From: CAIVAT01 sp049317265
GTDB taxonomy: Bacteria > Bacteroidota > Bacteroidia > Bacteroidales > FEN-979
DNA: 64,000 bases
Direction: 5' to 3'
Assembly: GCA_049317265.1 (NCBI GenBank)
Contig: JBMOIP010000005.1
Coordinates: 62,001 to 126,000, forward strand
The position numbers and the translations under genes were made by a program. Shown here one piece after another: positions 9,475-16,856 of this stretch. Numbering within the stretch: the first letter of the stretch is position 1; every line of letters starts with the position of its first letter. The notes beneath the pieces were generated by a model. It was not told where the DNA came from. It saw only the letters and a list, made by a program, of their open reading frames with translations, and ran no database searches.

Positions 9475-11174
9475 TGGCTCAGTTTATCAATTTTTTCCAA
9501 CAGTTGGCGGGCTTGCTCATTCCCCGGATTCAGTTTCAGAACCTTCAGGCAATACACCCGTGCACTGTCATAGGCGCCTTTGTTAAAGTTTGCAACAATC
9601 ATGTTAAATGTAGCATTCAGATTATCGGGTGAATGGCCCAGGTATTTGCGAAAATCGGCAATTGCGGAGTCGTGTTTTGCAAATTTATCGGTGTAGAGGA
9701 TACCGCGGTAAAGGTAACTGTCATAATCTTCGGGATTATACCGGATGGCGCTTGAGTAATCAGCCAGGGCGAGATCAAATTTTCCGATGATGCCATAGGC
9801 GATTCCCCTGTTTTTGTATAAGGTGAAATTGGCGGAATCGATTTTAAGACCATCGGTGCAGTCCTTCAGCGCATCGTCGTATCGTTTGTCTTCATTGTAG
9901 ATGTAGGCCCTGTTAATATAGGCTGAGATGCATTTCGGATTTTTTTCCAGCACATCGCTCCAAAGTGAAACACTCTCTTTCCATACCTGTGTGCGGTTCC
10001 AGGTAAGGATGACCATCAGGAGGAGGATCAGCATTCCTGAAACATCAAGGAGCGTCCTGATTTTAGATGTCGCCCGTGAACGTTGTTCCCAGAATGCAAT
10101 TGCGACGATGGCAGCAAGACCAAGATAGGGAATATAGGTGTAGCGTTCTGCCGCAACCGCCCAGCCGACCGGAAGAAACTGGAGAACTGGGGCGATGGTG
10201 GCAAGGAAAAGAAGCAGACCAAAGGTGATATATTGATTCTCCTTCCATGTTTTCCATATTACAATACCTGTTGGAATCAGAATTAACGGTGAAAAATAGA
10301 TGAAGAAGGGGAAGCCTCCTTCAAGTGTAACCGGGTAATTGTAAACTGCTGTCTGGTAGATGGGTAAGAGAAATTTTACAAGGTAGATACAGATCCCATA
10401 GGGAGCATAAAAGATACTTTGAGACAGTGGTATTCCAAGCGGGTTCAGGTAACTGTTTGCTTTTTGCGCCAGCACGGCAACAATGCCAAATACCAGTGAG
10501 AGTGCAAAGTAAGGGAGTTTTTCAGCAGCAACTTTCCAATTGAATTTGCGGGCGGTGAAATAGTCTATTAAACAGAGGACAAGCGGCAACGTAACAGCCT
10601 GTCCCTTTGATAATAACGAAAATATAAAAAGCAGGATGGAGAGCAGCAGAAGAGTGTTTTTTCCCTTCTTCAGATAAAAAATATAGGCAAGGATTGACAG
10701 CAGGTAATAGGCTGTGTACAATAAATCTTTTCGTTCTGAGACCCAGGCAACAGATTCAACATGCATGGGATGGAGTGCGAAAATCAGGGCAATGGTGATG
10801 GCGATATTGGCCTTCTTTTTCAGGAGGTGAAAAAAGACCGCATAGACGAGAACCGAGTTAACTATATGCAATACCAGGTTATGGAAATGATATCCCGGGG
10901 CGGCAAATTTAAAGAAGTGAAAATCGACGGAGAAGCTGAGCAAGATAAAAGGGTGATAGTTCCCCATGAAGAATGTTGAGAAGATCTTCCTGGTATTTTC
11001 CCAGGAAAAGGTGGTGATCATCTCATTATTCATGATGTACACAATGTCGTCCCAATTGACAAACTCATTTTTAAGGGAGGGAAGGTACGCAATGAAAGTG
11101 ATGGCAATCAGAAGTGGTATCTTCCAGTCAAGAAACTTATCTTCCTTTGTGATAGTCCTCTTTTTTGTTGCCAT
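9471..11174 (-). CDS. TMTC-like GT-C membrane protein with C-terminal TPRs (type A, copy 3)
   Basis: A 567-residue type A paralogue, the shortest of the five. It has WDD (41-43), YHFHNLVLHIVN (95-106), HPMHVESVAWVSERKD (135-150), SKGQAVTLPLVLCLIDYF, AAERYTYIPYLGL and QVWKESVSLWSD, then about four TPR repeats to the end (about 418-567). It is the middle gene of a three-gene minus-strand operon: 8 nt downstream of the DPM1-like glycosyltransferase and overlapping the type B gene by 4 nt. This coupling to a putative sugar-phosphate-polyprenol synthase is the main contextual evidence that these membrane proteins are transferases rather than plain TPR scaffolds. Confidence 0.8.
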   Translation of the reverse strand: MATKKRTITKEDKFLDWKIPLLIAITFIAYLPSLKNEFVNWDDIVYIMNNEMITTFSWENTRKIFSTFFMGNYHPFILLSFSVDFHFFKFAAPGYHFHNLVLHIVNSVLVYAVFFHLLKKKANIAITIALIFALHPMHVESVAWVSERKDLLYTAYYLLSILAYIFYLKKGKNTLLLLSILLFIFSLLSKGQAVTLPLVLCLIDYFTARKFNWKVAAEKLPYFALSLVFGIVAVLAQKANSYLNPLGIPLSQSIFYAPYGICIYLVKFLLPIYQTAVYNYPVTLEGGFPFFIYFSPLILIPTGIVIWKTWKENQYITFGLLLFLATIAPVLQFLPVGWAVAAERYTYIPYLGLAAIVAIAFWEQRSRATSKIRTLLDVSGMLILLLMVILTWNRTQVWKESVSLWSDVLEKNPKCISAYINRAYIYNEDKRYDDALKDCTDGLKIDSANFTLYKNRGIAYGIIGKFDLALADYSSAIRYNPEDYDSYLYRGILYTDKFAKHDSAIADFRKYLGHSPDNLNATFNMIVANFNKGAYDSARVYCLKVLKLNPGNEQARQLLEKIDKLSQ

Positions 11175-11182
11175 GCCCGTGA

Positions 11183-11929
11183 CTATTTGGACTTATACAT
11201 CGGGAGGGAAACAACTCCTTTTTTTTGCAGGAAATAGCCGAATGATGTCCGCAGCACTCCCAGGCCGTACTTGATGCTTCGCCTGAGGTTTATGGAGGAC
11301 GCTTCTTCGAAATACTTGGTTGGACAAGTGATTTCGGCTATTTCAAACCCGGCATAGAATATTTGTGCCAGCATCTGGTTGTCGAAAACAAAGTCGTCGG
11401 AATTTGCCTGGTAGTTTACGTTTTCAAGAACCTCCCTTGAGAAAGCGCGATACCCGGAATGGTATTCAGAGAGTTTCTGGTTTATCAGCAGGTTTTGGAT
11501 CCAGGTGAGGAACCTGTTGGAAATGTATTTATAGAGAGGCATGCCACCTCTGAGGGCGCCTTTTCCAAGGATCCGGGAGGCAATTACCACAGGGTATAGG
11601 CCGCTGGCAATCATGTATGCCATAGACGGAATCAGCTTTGGCGTATACTGGTAATCGGGGTGCAGCATGATTACGATATCGCCACCGAGTTCAAGGGCGG
11701 TATTGTAGCAGGTTTTCTGGTTTCCTCCATAACCTTTGTTCTTGTCGTGGCGGATGAGATTTTTAACATGAAGTGAGCTTGCCACCTCAATGGTATTATC
11801 CGTACTTGCGTCATCCACAACAACATATTCATCAACAAGGTCAAATGGTATTTCGGCGATTGTTTGTGCAATGGTTTTACCTGCGTTATAAGCTGGAAGG
11901 ACGACTATAATTTTTTTTCCTAATAACAT
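11183..11929 (-). CDS. Family 2 glycosyltransferase, DPM1-like
   Basis: A 248-residue GT-A-fold glycosyltransferase without transmembrane helices. I start it at the ATG at 11929 (MLLGKKIIVVLPAYN), because the longer open frame to 12019 adds 30 residues with no family resemblance. Motifs: VVLPAYNAGKT at the N-terminus, VVDDASTDNT for nucleotide binding, GYGGNQKTCYNTAL, and LHPDYQY in place of the metal-binding DxD. The layout fits the dolichyl-phosphate mannose/glucose synthase-like branch, which makes polyprenyl-phosphate sugars at the cytoplasmic membrane. The next two genes are TMTC-like GT-C proteins, a class that uses exactly such donors. The actual sugar cannot be read from sequence; other GT2 roles in polysaccharide synthesis remain possible. 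Confidence 0.82.
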   Translation of the reverse strand: MLLGKKIIVVLPAYNAGKTIAQTIAEIPFDLVDEYVVVDDASTDNTIEVASSLHVKNLIRHDKNKGYGGNQKTCYNTALELGGDIVIMLHPDYQYTPKLIPSMAYMIASGLYPVVIASRILGKGALRGGMPLYKYISNRFLTWIQNLLINQKLSEYHSGYRAFSREVLENVNYQANSDDFVFDNQMLAQIFYAGFEIAEITCPTKYFEEASSINLRRSIKYGLGVLRTSFGYFLQKKGVVSLPMYKSK

Positions 11930-11988
11930 GGAAATGAATTTAGATATGCGACTTGGTACGGTACTTGGTTTGATGCTGTTAACATGGA

Positions 11989-12024
11989 ATAGGGTGAAAA
12001 TGAATACATTCAAGTCCACCCTAT
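11989..12024 (-). repeat. Inverted repeat between ssrA and the GT2 gene
   Basis: ATAGGGTG (11989-11996) and CACCCTAT (12017-12024) are perfect 8-bp inverted copies with 20 nt between them. The spacer itself contains TGAA/TTCA complementarity, so the transcript could fold into a two-storey hairpin. It lies about 21 nt past the tmRNA 3' end and 60 nt before the GT2 start. No U-run follows it, so it could be an ssrA 3' structure, a weak terminator or an operator. Confidence 0.4.
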
Positions 12025-12044
12025 CGTCAAAAAACTACATTTTG

Positions 12045-12415
12045 TGGAGCTGGAGGGATTCGAACCCTCGTCCAAACAAGTAGCAAAAATGCTTTCTACA
12101 TGCTTAGCCTTTGGTTGATTGTCGGGGTCAGGCCGGTCAAGGGCAAACCTATCTGATCCGTAGTCCCGGTTATTTCGCCCTGACAGCGGGACAATGCCCG
12201 GGCTATCTCAACATTTGCGATGCCTCATCCGGAACACCGTTGAGAAGGGTTTCCCGGGAGACAAGACGCACTTAATTTCTAAAATTAAGCAGCAAGTCTG
12301 TAAGAATAATTGTCGCCAGTTAATGGCTATGTGAACTGACTTTTTACGAGGCCTGCTCACGAACACTCGGCATGCTTACAATCCCACTTCCTTGCTGTCA
12401 AAACCAGTCAGCCCC
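12045..12415 (-). ncRNA. ssrA: tmRNA (ssrA)
   Basis: Read on the minus strand, the 5' end GGGGCTGACTGGTTTTGACA and the 3' T-arm GAGGGTTCGAATCCCTC followed by AGCTCC form the tRNA-like domain. GGGGCU pairs with AGCUCC with one G-U pair. The discriminator A is encoded, but the full CCA end is not. An internal tag reading frame ending in LAA followed by TAA confirms the identity, and a small hairpin (CTTAATTT/AAATTAAG) overlaps the tag stop. tmRNA rescues stalled ribosomes with SmpB, and the tag directs the released protein to proteolysis. Boundaries are accurate to a few bases. Confidence 0.93.
12285..12317 (-). other. tmRNA proteolysis tag reading frame
   Basis: Ten codons starting at GGC (12317) and ending with TAA (12287-12285) read GDNYSYRLAA. 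The LAA end is the conserved degradation signal. The middle YSYR differs from the shorter GENNYALAA-like tags common in this phylum. The first (resume) codon is inferred from the family pattern. Confidence 0.8.
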
Positions 12416-12426
12416 GAAAATGACTG

Positions 12427-12434
12427 CAAAGATA
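12427..12434 (-). promoter_or_regulatory. -7 box for ssrA
   Basis: On the minus strand TATCTTTG is an exact TAnnTTTG match, 11 nt upstream of the predicted mature 5' end of tmRNA. No canonical TTTG was seen at the -33 position. Confidence 0.5.
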
Positions 12435-12482
12435 CGAAAAGGATTTACCATTTACGATTTACAATGATGATTTGCAAACTGT

Positions 12483-13475
12483 TCAGATTTCAGGGAAATT
12501 CAGAATAGTATTCACGAACAGGGAGATATCATATTTGGTGTTGAAGATATGGTAAAGTTCTGCTATGATTGGGAAATTGTCTTCAACAGACATTGTTTTG
12601 GATATCTCCTCATAAAAAATATTCACTGCCGTTTTTCCTTCCAGCACCAGTTCATGTGAGACATGTTCGGTAAAAAATCCTTTGCCGATGAGCAGTCCGA
12701 GGGTCCTGTTCCGGCTCAGGTCATTAAGCGCCGTGAGTGTAAAATCGCCATATCCGCAATAATTGAACAGGGTATCCGTATTTCCGCCCGACGACAGCAG
12801 AACCTTCCTCATCTCCCTGAATGCCTTGGTAAGGATGAGGAAGCGCAGGTTGGGTGAGTTAAACTGTGCATCAACAATACCCAGGGCAACGGCATAAATA
12901 TTTTTTAGGATACTGAGAATTTCAACACCTCGGATGTCTGATGAATAATCGATGTGAATATTCGTGCCTGTGAAAATTCCCCTGATTTGTTCAAGGTGTT
13001 CAGGGTGGCTCGATCCCAGTGTAAACCCGGTAGGCAACCGGTTGATGATTTCACGGGCAAAGCTGGGGCCTTTCAGTGTGCAGACTGGGTTGGGAAACTC
13101 CTCCATGAGGTATTCAGGAATCGTTTTATTTCCCTGTCCGAAACCTTTGGCAAGGTTTACCATCAGTGCTGCAGGAGGGAGGTGTTTCTGGATTTTCTTC
13201 AGGTAATCGACCATAATAACCGAAGGAATTCCAAGGAATATCAGGTTGCAGCTTTCCAGCATTGCATCGTCGGTTGTAGCATAGAGGGCAGGGTGCAGGT
13301 GCAGTGTGGGGAAATACTTGGTGTTGATATGTGTCCGGTTGATATCTTCAACGACCTGACCTTCGATTGAATGAAGAAGTATTTTTTCTCGTCCGGCCTC
13401 GGCAAGGATATTGCCTAATGCCGTGCCGATGGTTCCGGCTCCGATAAGTGCTGTTTTATATGGATTACTGCTCAT
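12483..13475 (-). CDS. gpsA: NAD(P)-dependent glycerol-3-phosphate dehydrogenase
   Basis: A 330-residue enzyme that reduces dihydroxyacetone phosphate to sn-glycerol-3-phosphate, the backbone for phospholipids, in the cytoplasm. It has the dinucleotide-binding GAGTIG (12-17), NLAKG (107-111), the substrate-binding GPSFA (136-140) and a catalytic-lysine segment ILKNIYAVALGI with K191. Length matches the family. The ATG at 13475 lies 2 nt after the stop of the sensor kinase upstream, so the two are probably co-transcribed. The final residues read through to the tmRNA promoter region. No odd residues noted in the motifs. Confidence 0.95.
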   Translation of the reverse strand: MSSNPYKTALIGAGTIGTALGNILAEAGREKILLHSIEGQVVEDINRTHINTKYFPTLHLHPALYATTDDAMLESCNLIFLGIPSVIMVDYLKKIQKHLPPAALMVNLAKGFGQGNKTIPEYLMEEFPNPVCTLKGPSFAREIINRLPTGFTLGSSHPEHLEQIRGIFTGTNIHIDYSSDIRGVEILSILKNIYAVALGIVDAQFNSPNLRFLILTKAFREMRKVLLSSGGNTDTLFNYCGYGDFTLTALNDLSRNRTLGLLIGKGFFTEHVSHELVLEGKTAVNIFYEEISKTMSVEDNFPIIAELYHIFNTKYDISLFVNTILNFPEI

Positions 13476-13477
13476 GG

Positions 13478-15817
13478 TTATGTTACTTGTGCGGTTGAAA
13501 AAAGGATGCGGAAGCAGGCACCTCCATTGCTTGACACTTCAAGCGAAGCTTCTATCTGTTCGACCAGGATGCCTACAATTTGTGAGCCCATTGACCGGGT
13601 GGAATTCATCGAAAAATCGGCTGGTAGTCCGATTCCGTCGTCACTGATTGAAATATAGAATTTATCGGTGCTTCCAGGGAGCAGTTTTACCCAAATGGTT
13701 CCTGTGTTTTTATCCGGGAAAGCATATTTGTAAGCGTTCGTTATCAGTTCATTTATGATCAATCCCAGGGGCAATGCCATCTCAATGGCAACCTTGCAGG
13801 GCACTATTTCGGTTTTGAGCTGAATACGGTTGTTGTTGAACGAACTTGAAATGATCAAGGCAAGATGATGAAGGTAGTTGTCAAATGGGATGGTGCTTAT
13901 TTCCTGGGTCTGGTAAAGTTGTTCGTGCACGAGCGACATGGTTCGAACCCTGAGCTGAAGATCGGTAAGCGAGCTGCTCAGTTCGGGGTTGGAGGACTGA
14001 TCACGCTGCATGTTCATCAAACTTACCAGGATGGCAAAATTGTTTTTAACCCGGTTATGGATTTCACGCAGAAGGTACTCTTTTTGTCTCGAGTTTTCTG
14101 AGATCTCTTCTTCATGTTTCATCCGCTCTGAGATGTCGCGAACAACGGTAATCAGGTTTTTCACCTCGTTGGTAACCGGATCAACAATCGGGTTGATGTT
14201 GGCTTCAGCCCAAAAAGTAGCACCATCTTTTCGCTGGACCTTATACACATACCGCGTTGAATGTTTTGAACGGAGCATTTCAATAAGATGTTGATTTACA
14301 GCAACATGAAATGACGGGTGGATTAATTCCAGCAGGCTTCGCATTTTAAGGATCTCCTCAGCGCTGAATCCATAGAATTTTTCACAGGATGGGCTGATAT
14401 ATTGCCTTTGCATGCCAGCGTCCATCAGTGAAATGACATCCACTGTATTTTCGGCGAGAAACCGGTGCAACTCCTCGCTCCTGTTGAGTCTTCCTTCGGC
14501 CTCGATCCTGATATTTATTTCATTGGTCAGGCGTGAATTCAACTCTTTCAGTTCGTCTTTCCGCTTACGGTTGTTGCGGGCGAGTTTATAAACAAAAAGA
14601 ATCAGCGACAACATGATGAGAAAGGCCACTTCGAACAGGAATATCTGGATCCGGCGGTTTCTGATCTGAAGGCTTTGATAGAGGATCTCCTGGTTGAGAA
14701 GGTCGTTCTGTCCCTGGCTGAACCTGATGGTCCGGTTTGCCTCAAGGGTCAGGATTTCGAGCCTGTTCCTGTCAAGGTTCATCTTTGTCCGGTATTCAAT
14801 ACATGCCTTGAAATATATGAGGGCGTCGTCATATTTCCTGTCGGCTTTTGCAAATTCAGATAATTGCGAATAGATCGCCTCCAGCTGGTATGTATCTTTG
14901 TTATGTTCGGCCAGTATCAGCGACTTTTTGAAGTAAAAGCTGGCTGAGTCTTTTCTGCCCAGCAGCCAGTATGCTTCTCCGACATTCAGGTAAGAGGAGG
15001 AGATTAGTTTTGAAAATCCTATTTGTTCACGGATCCGCATCGCAGACAAGTTGAATTCCAGGTTGATTTCGTTTTTGTTTAAAACCTGGTAGATATGAGC
15101 TATACGCGTGTAAACGACGGCGAGTTCGGTAGGATTGGAGATCTGCCTGAAAATTGTCATGGCCCTGCGGTAGTTATAGTCGGCCTTTGTATACAGCTTT
15201 TTTTGCAGAAATGCATCTCCTAAGAATTTATATACTCCCCCCTGGCCGAGCAGGTTATGCGTTTTTTCAAAATACGGGATACAGAGATAGAGGTTTCTGA
15301 TGGCCAGGTCATATTCATTCCTTGCAAGGTAATATTGAGCATAGATCATAAAAACCTGGGCCCGCAATACAGGATTTGAAGATCGTTTTACGATTTTAGA
15401 AAGGGAGGCGAGGTATTTTTCCGCCAGGTCATAATCCTTGATTGTCCTGAAAAACTGGGTCACCAGCGAATGTCCGAAAACCAGGTTTTCAACATCATTG
15501 TTGCGTTCAGAAAGGTCGATAATTTTAAAATATTGTTCGAGGGTTTTAATGTAATCCTCCTTTGTCAGATAGTATTTTGACAGAAAGGAGAGTGCATCTA
15601 CCTGGCCCTGTGTGTAATTAAGTTGCGCCGAAAGGGTAAATGCTTCACTGGCGTAATATTTTGACATTTCAGGATAATGCTCGTTGAAAATTACAGCAAG
15701 CTTGTTGAGTGAATCAGCGGTCTGAAAGCTGTCTTTCCCCCAATTCCAACGGGCTTCTTGTTCTGAAAAAGCAAAAGACGGAATTAGTAAAACAAATAAA
15801 AACGTCAGGATTTTCAT
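13478..15817 (-). CDS. TPR-PAS-HisKA_2 sensor histidine kinase
   Basis: A 779-residue membrane sensor kinase. A signal peptide (1-18, cut near AFSEQ) leads to a periplasmic-type array of TPR repeats (about 30-350), one transmembrane helix (about 390-413), a coiled linker, a PAS domain (about 445-570) ending in VVRDISERMKHEEE, and a kinase core. The phosphoacceptor is H587 in REIHNRVKNN, typical of the HisKA_2/HWE-like group. The ATP-binding domain has INELITNAYKY (N689, N694) and DDGIGL (726-731). No receiver domain is fused. Candidate partner regulators include the orphan regulator at 912-1580, but nothing in the sequence proves the pairing. It precedes gpsA by 2 nt, a pairing whose logic is not obvious. 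Confidence 0.9.
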   Translation of the reverse strand: MKILTFLFVLLIPSFAFSEQEARWNWGKDSFQTADSLNKLAVIFNEHYPEMSKYYASEAFTLSAQLNYTQGQVDALSFLSKYYLTKEDYIKTLEQYFKIIDLSERNNDVENLVFGHSLVTQFFRTIKDYDLAEKYLASLSKIVKRSSNPVLRAQVFMIYAQYYLARNEYDLAIRNLYLCIPYFEKTHNLLGQGGVYKFLGDAFLQKKLYTKADYNYRRAMTIFRQISNPTELAVVYTRIAHIYQVLNKNEINLEFNLSAMRIREQIGFSKLISSSYLNVGEAYWLLGRKDSASFYFKKSLILAEHNKDTYQLEAIYSQLSEFAKADRKYDDALIYFKACIEYRTKMNLDRNRLEILTLEANRTIRFSQGQNDLLNQEILYQSLQIRNRRIQIFLFEVAFLIMLSLILFVYKLARNNRKRKDELKELNSRLTNEINIRIEAEGRLNRSEELHRFLAENTVDVISLMDAGMQRQYISPSCEKFYGFSAEEILKMRSLLELIHPSFHVAVNQHLIEMLRSKHSTRYVYKVQRKDGATFWAEANINPIVDPVTNEVKNLITVVRDISERMKHEEEISENSRQKEYLLREIHNRVKNNFAILVSLMNMQRDQSSNPELSSSLTDLQLRVRTMSLVHEQLYQTQEISTIPFDNYLHHLALIISSSFNNNRIQLKTEIVPCKVAIEMALPLGLIINELITNAYKYAFPDKNTGTIWVKLLPGSTDKFYISISDDGIGLPADFSMNSTRSMGSQIVGILVEQIEASLEVSSNGGACFRILFSTAQVT

Positions 15818-15892
15818 GAATCAAGCTTTGTTAAATCCTATATCCGGTAACCATACATTTGAAAAGTGCTGAATATACGAAGAAACTGCATT

Positions 15893-15913
15893 CCCGGTAT
15901 TCGCTCCCGGTAT
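15893..15913. repeat. Short direct repeat in the intergenic region
   Basis: CCCGGTAT occurs twice (15893-15900, 15906-15913) on a 13-bp period, in the 265-base gap between the divergent kinase and methyltransferase genes. It could be an operator half-site pair or chance. Confidence 0.3.
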
Positions 15914-16012
15914 GCCGACTGGCCAGGCCAGGTGTTGAATGCGTTATCTGCATTGAAAAAAGGAGGTTGACGGGCATGAAACTTAAATCATAGCAAAAAT
16001 AGAAAATAATCT

Positions 16013-16020
16013 TAATTTTG
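16013..16020 (+). promoter_or_regulatory. -7 box for the methyltransferase gene
   Basis: TAATTTTG matches TAnnTTTG exactly, 62 nt upstream of the ATG at 16083. The -33 element is not recognisable. Confidence 0.35.
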
Positions 16021-16082
16021 TCACATTCCTGATGTATTAAAGGTTAAAACAATATTCCGTGCGCTTTTCCTGAACAATTGAA

Positions 16083-16844
16083 ATGAAACAGAAACTTGTA
16101 AAAATTCTGAAAATTATCCCCGGAGGGAAGTGGTTTATTAAACGTTATATGCACCTCAAGAGAAGTATCCATTTTTCGAAAATGGGGACTCCCCGGGATG
16201 TTTTTACCTCTATCTACACGATGAACAACTGGGGGAATTCCGAGAGTATTTCTGGCCATGGTTCATCTGCGGAATACACCGAAAATATAAGGAGGGAAAT
16301 CCCGGAATTACTGAGAAGATTCAAGATCAATTCCTTTCTTGATGCACCCTGCGGAGATTACAACTGGTTCAGGCTGATCAGGCGTGACCCCGATTTTACC
16401 TATATCGGAGGAGACATTGTCACAGAATTGATCAGGAAGAACCGGGAAGCCTATGAAAACCAGAATACCAGATTTGTCGATCTTGACATCATCAGGGAGA
16501 AGCTGCCAACTGTGGAATTGTGGCTTTGCCGCGATTGCCTGTTCCATTTTTCCTACGATGATATTTTTTCAACGATTGATAATTTCCTTAAAAGTGATAT
16601 TCAATATCTGCTCACTTCAACACATAGTGAATGCCGGAAAAACAAAAACATCACCACCGGTGATTTTCGGCTGATCAACCTGGAATTGGCTCCTTTTAAC
16701 TTCGGGAAACCTAAATTGCACATAGCAGACTGGATTCCTGGTTTTCCGGTAAGATACCTTGCCCTTTGGGATAGAGAGGAGCTGGCCGCTGCAATGTCAA
16801 CCAACAGTCATTTTCGTAGAAGGGGAAAGTCGGGGAGGGGATAA
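16083..16844 (+). CDS. Class I SAM-dependent methyltransferase-like protein
   Basis: A 253-residue soluble protein with a Rossmann-type methyltransferase core. Motif I reads LDAPCGDYNW (86-95), an acidic residue ends the next strand in YIGGDIV (107-113), and RDCLFHFSYDD (150-160) takes the motif IV position. An N-terminal YTMNNWGNSESISGHGS stretch is shared, as I recall it, with methyltransferases found in surface-glycan clusters. The C-terminus ends in a basic tail (FRRRGKSGRG), possibly altered from the ancestral ending. The gene converges on a glycosyltransferase 12 nt away and sits in a set with an FkbM methyltransferase and a flippase, so a sugar or glycan substrate is likely. The precise substrate is unknown. 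Confidence 0.75.
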   Translation: MKQKLVKILKIIPGGKWFIKRYMHLKRSIHFSKMGTPRDVFTSIYTMNNWGNSESISGHGSSAEYTENIRREIPELLRRFKINSFLDAPCGDYNWFRLIRRDPDFTYIGGDIVTELIRKNREAYENQNTRFVDLDIIREKLPTVELWLCRDCLFHFSYDDIFSTIDNFLKSDIQYLLTSTHSECRKNKNITTGDFRLINLELAPFNFGKPKLHIADWIPGFPVRYLALWDREELAAAMSTNSHFRRRGKSGRG

Positions 16845-16856
16845 GGACTTTATTGA

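Noticed and set aside
12045..12130. tRNA gene on the minus strand
   Set aside because: The T-arm and acceptor sequence belong to the tmRNA 3' domain; no anticodon arm is present.
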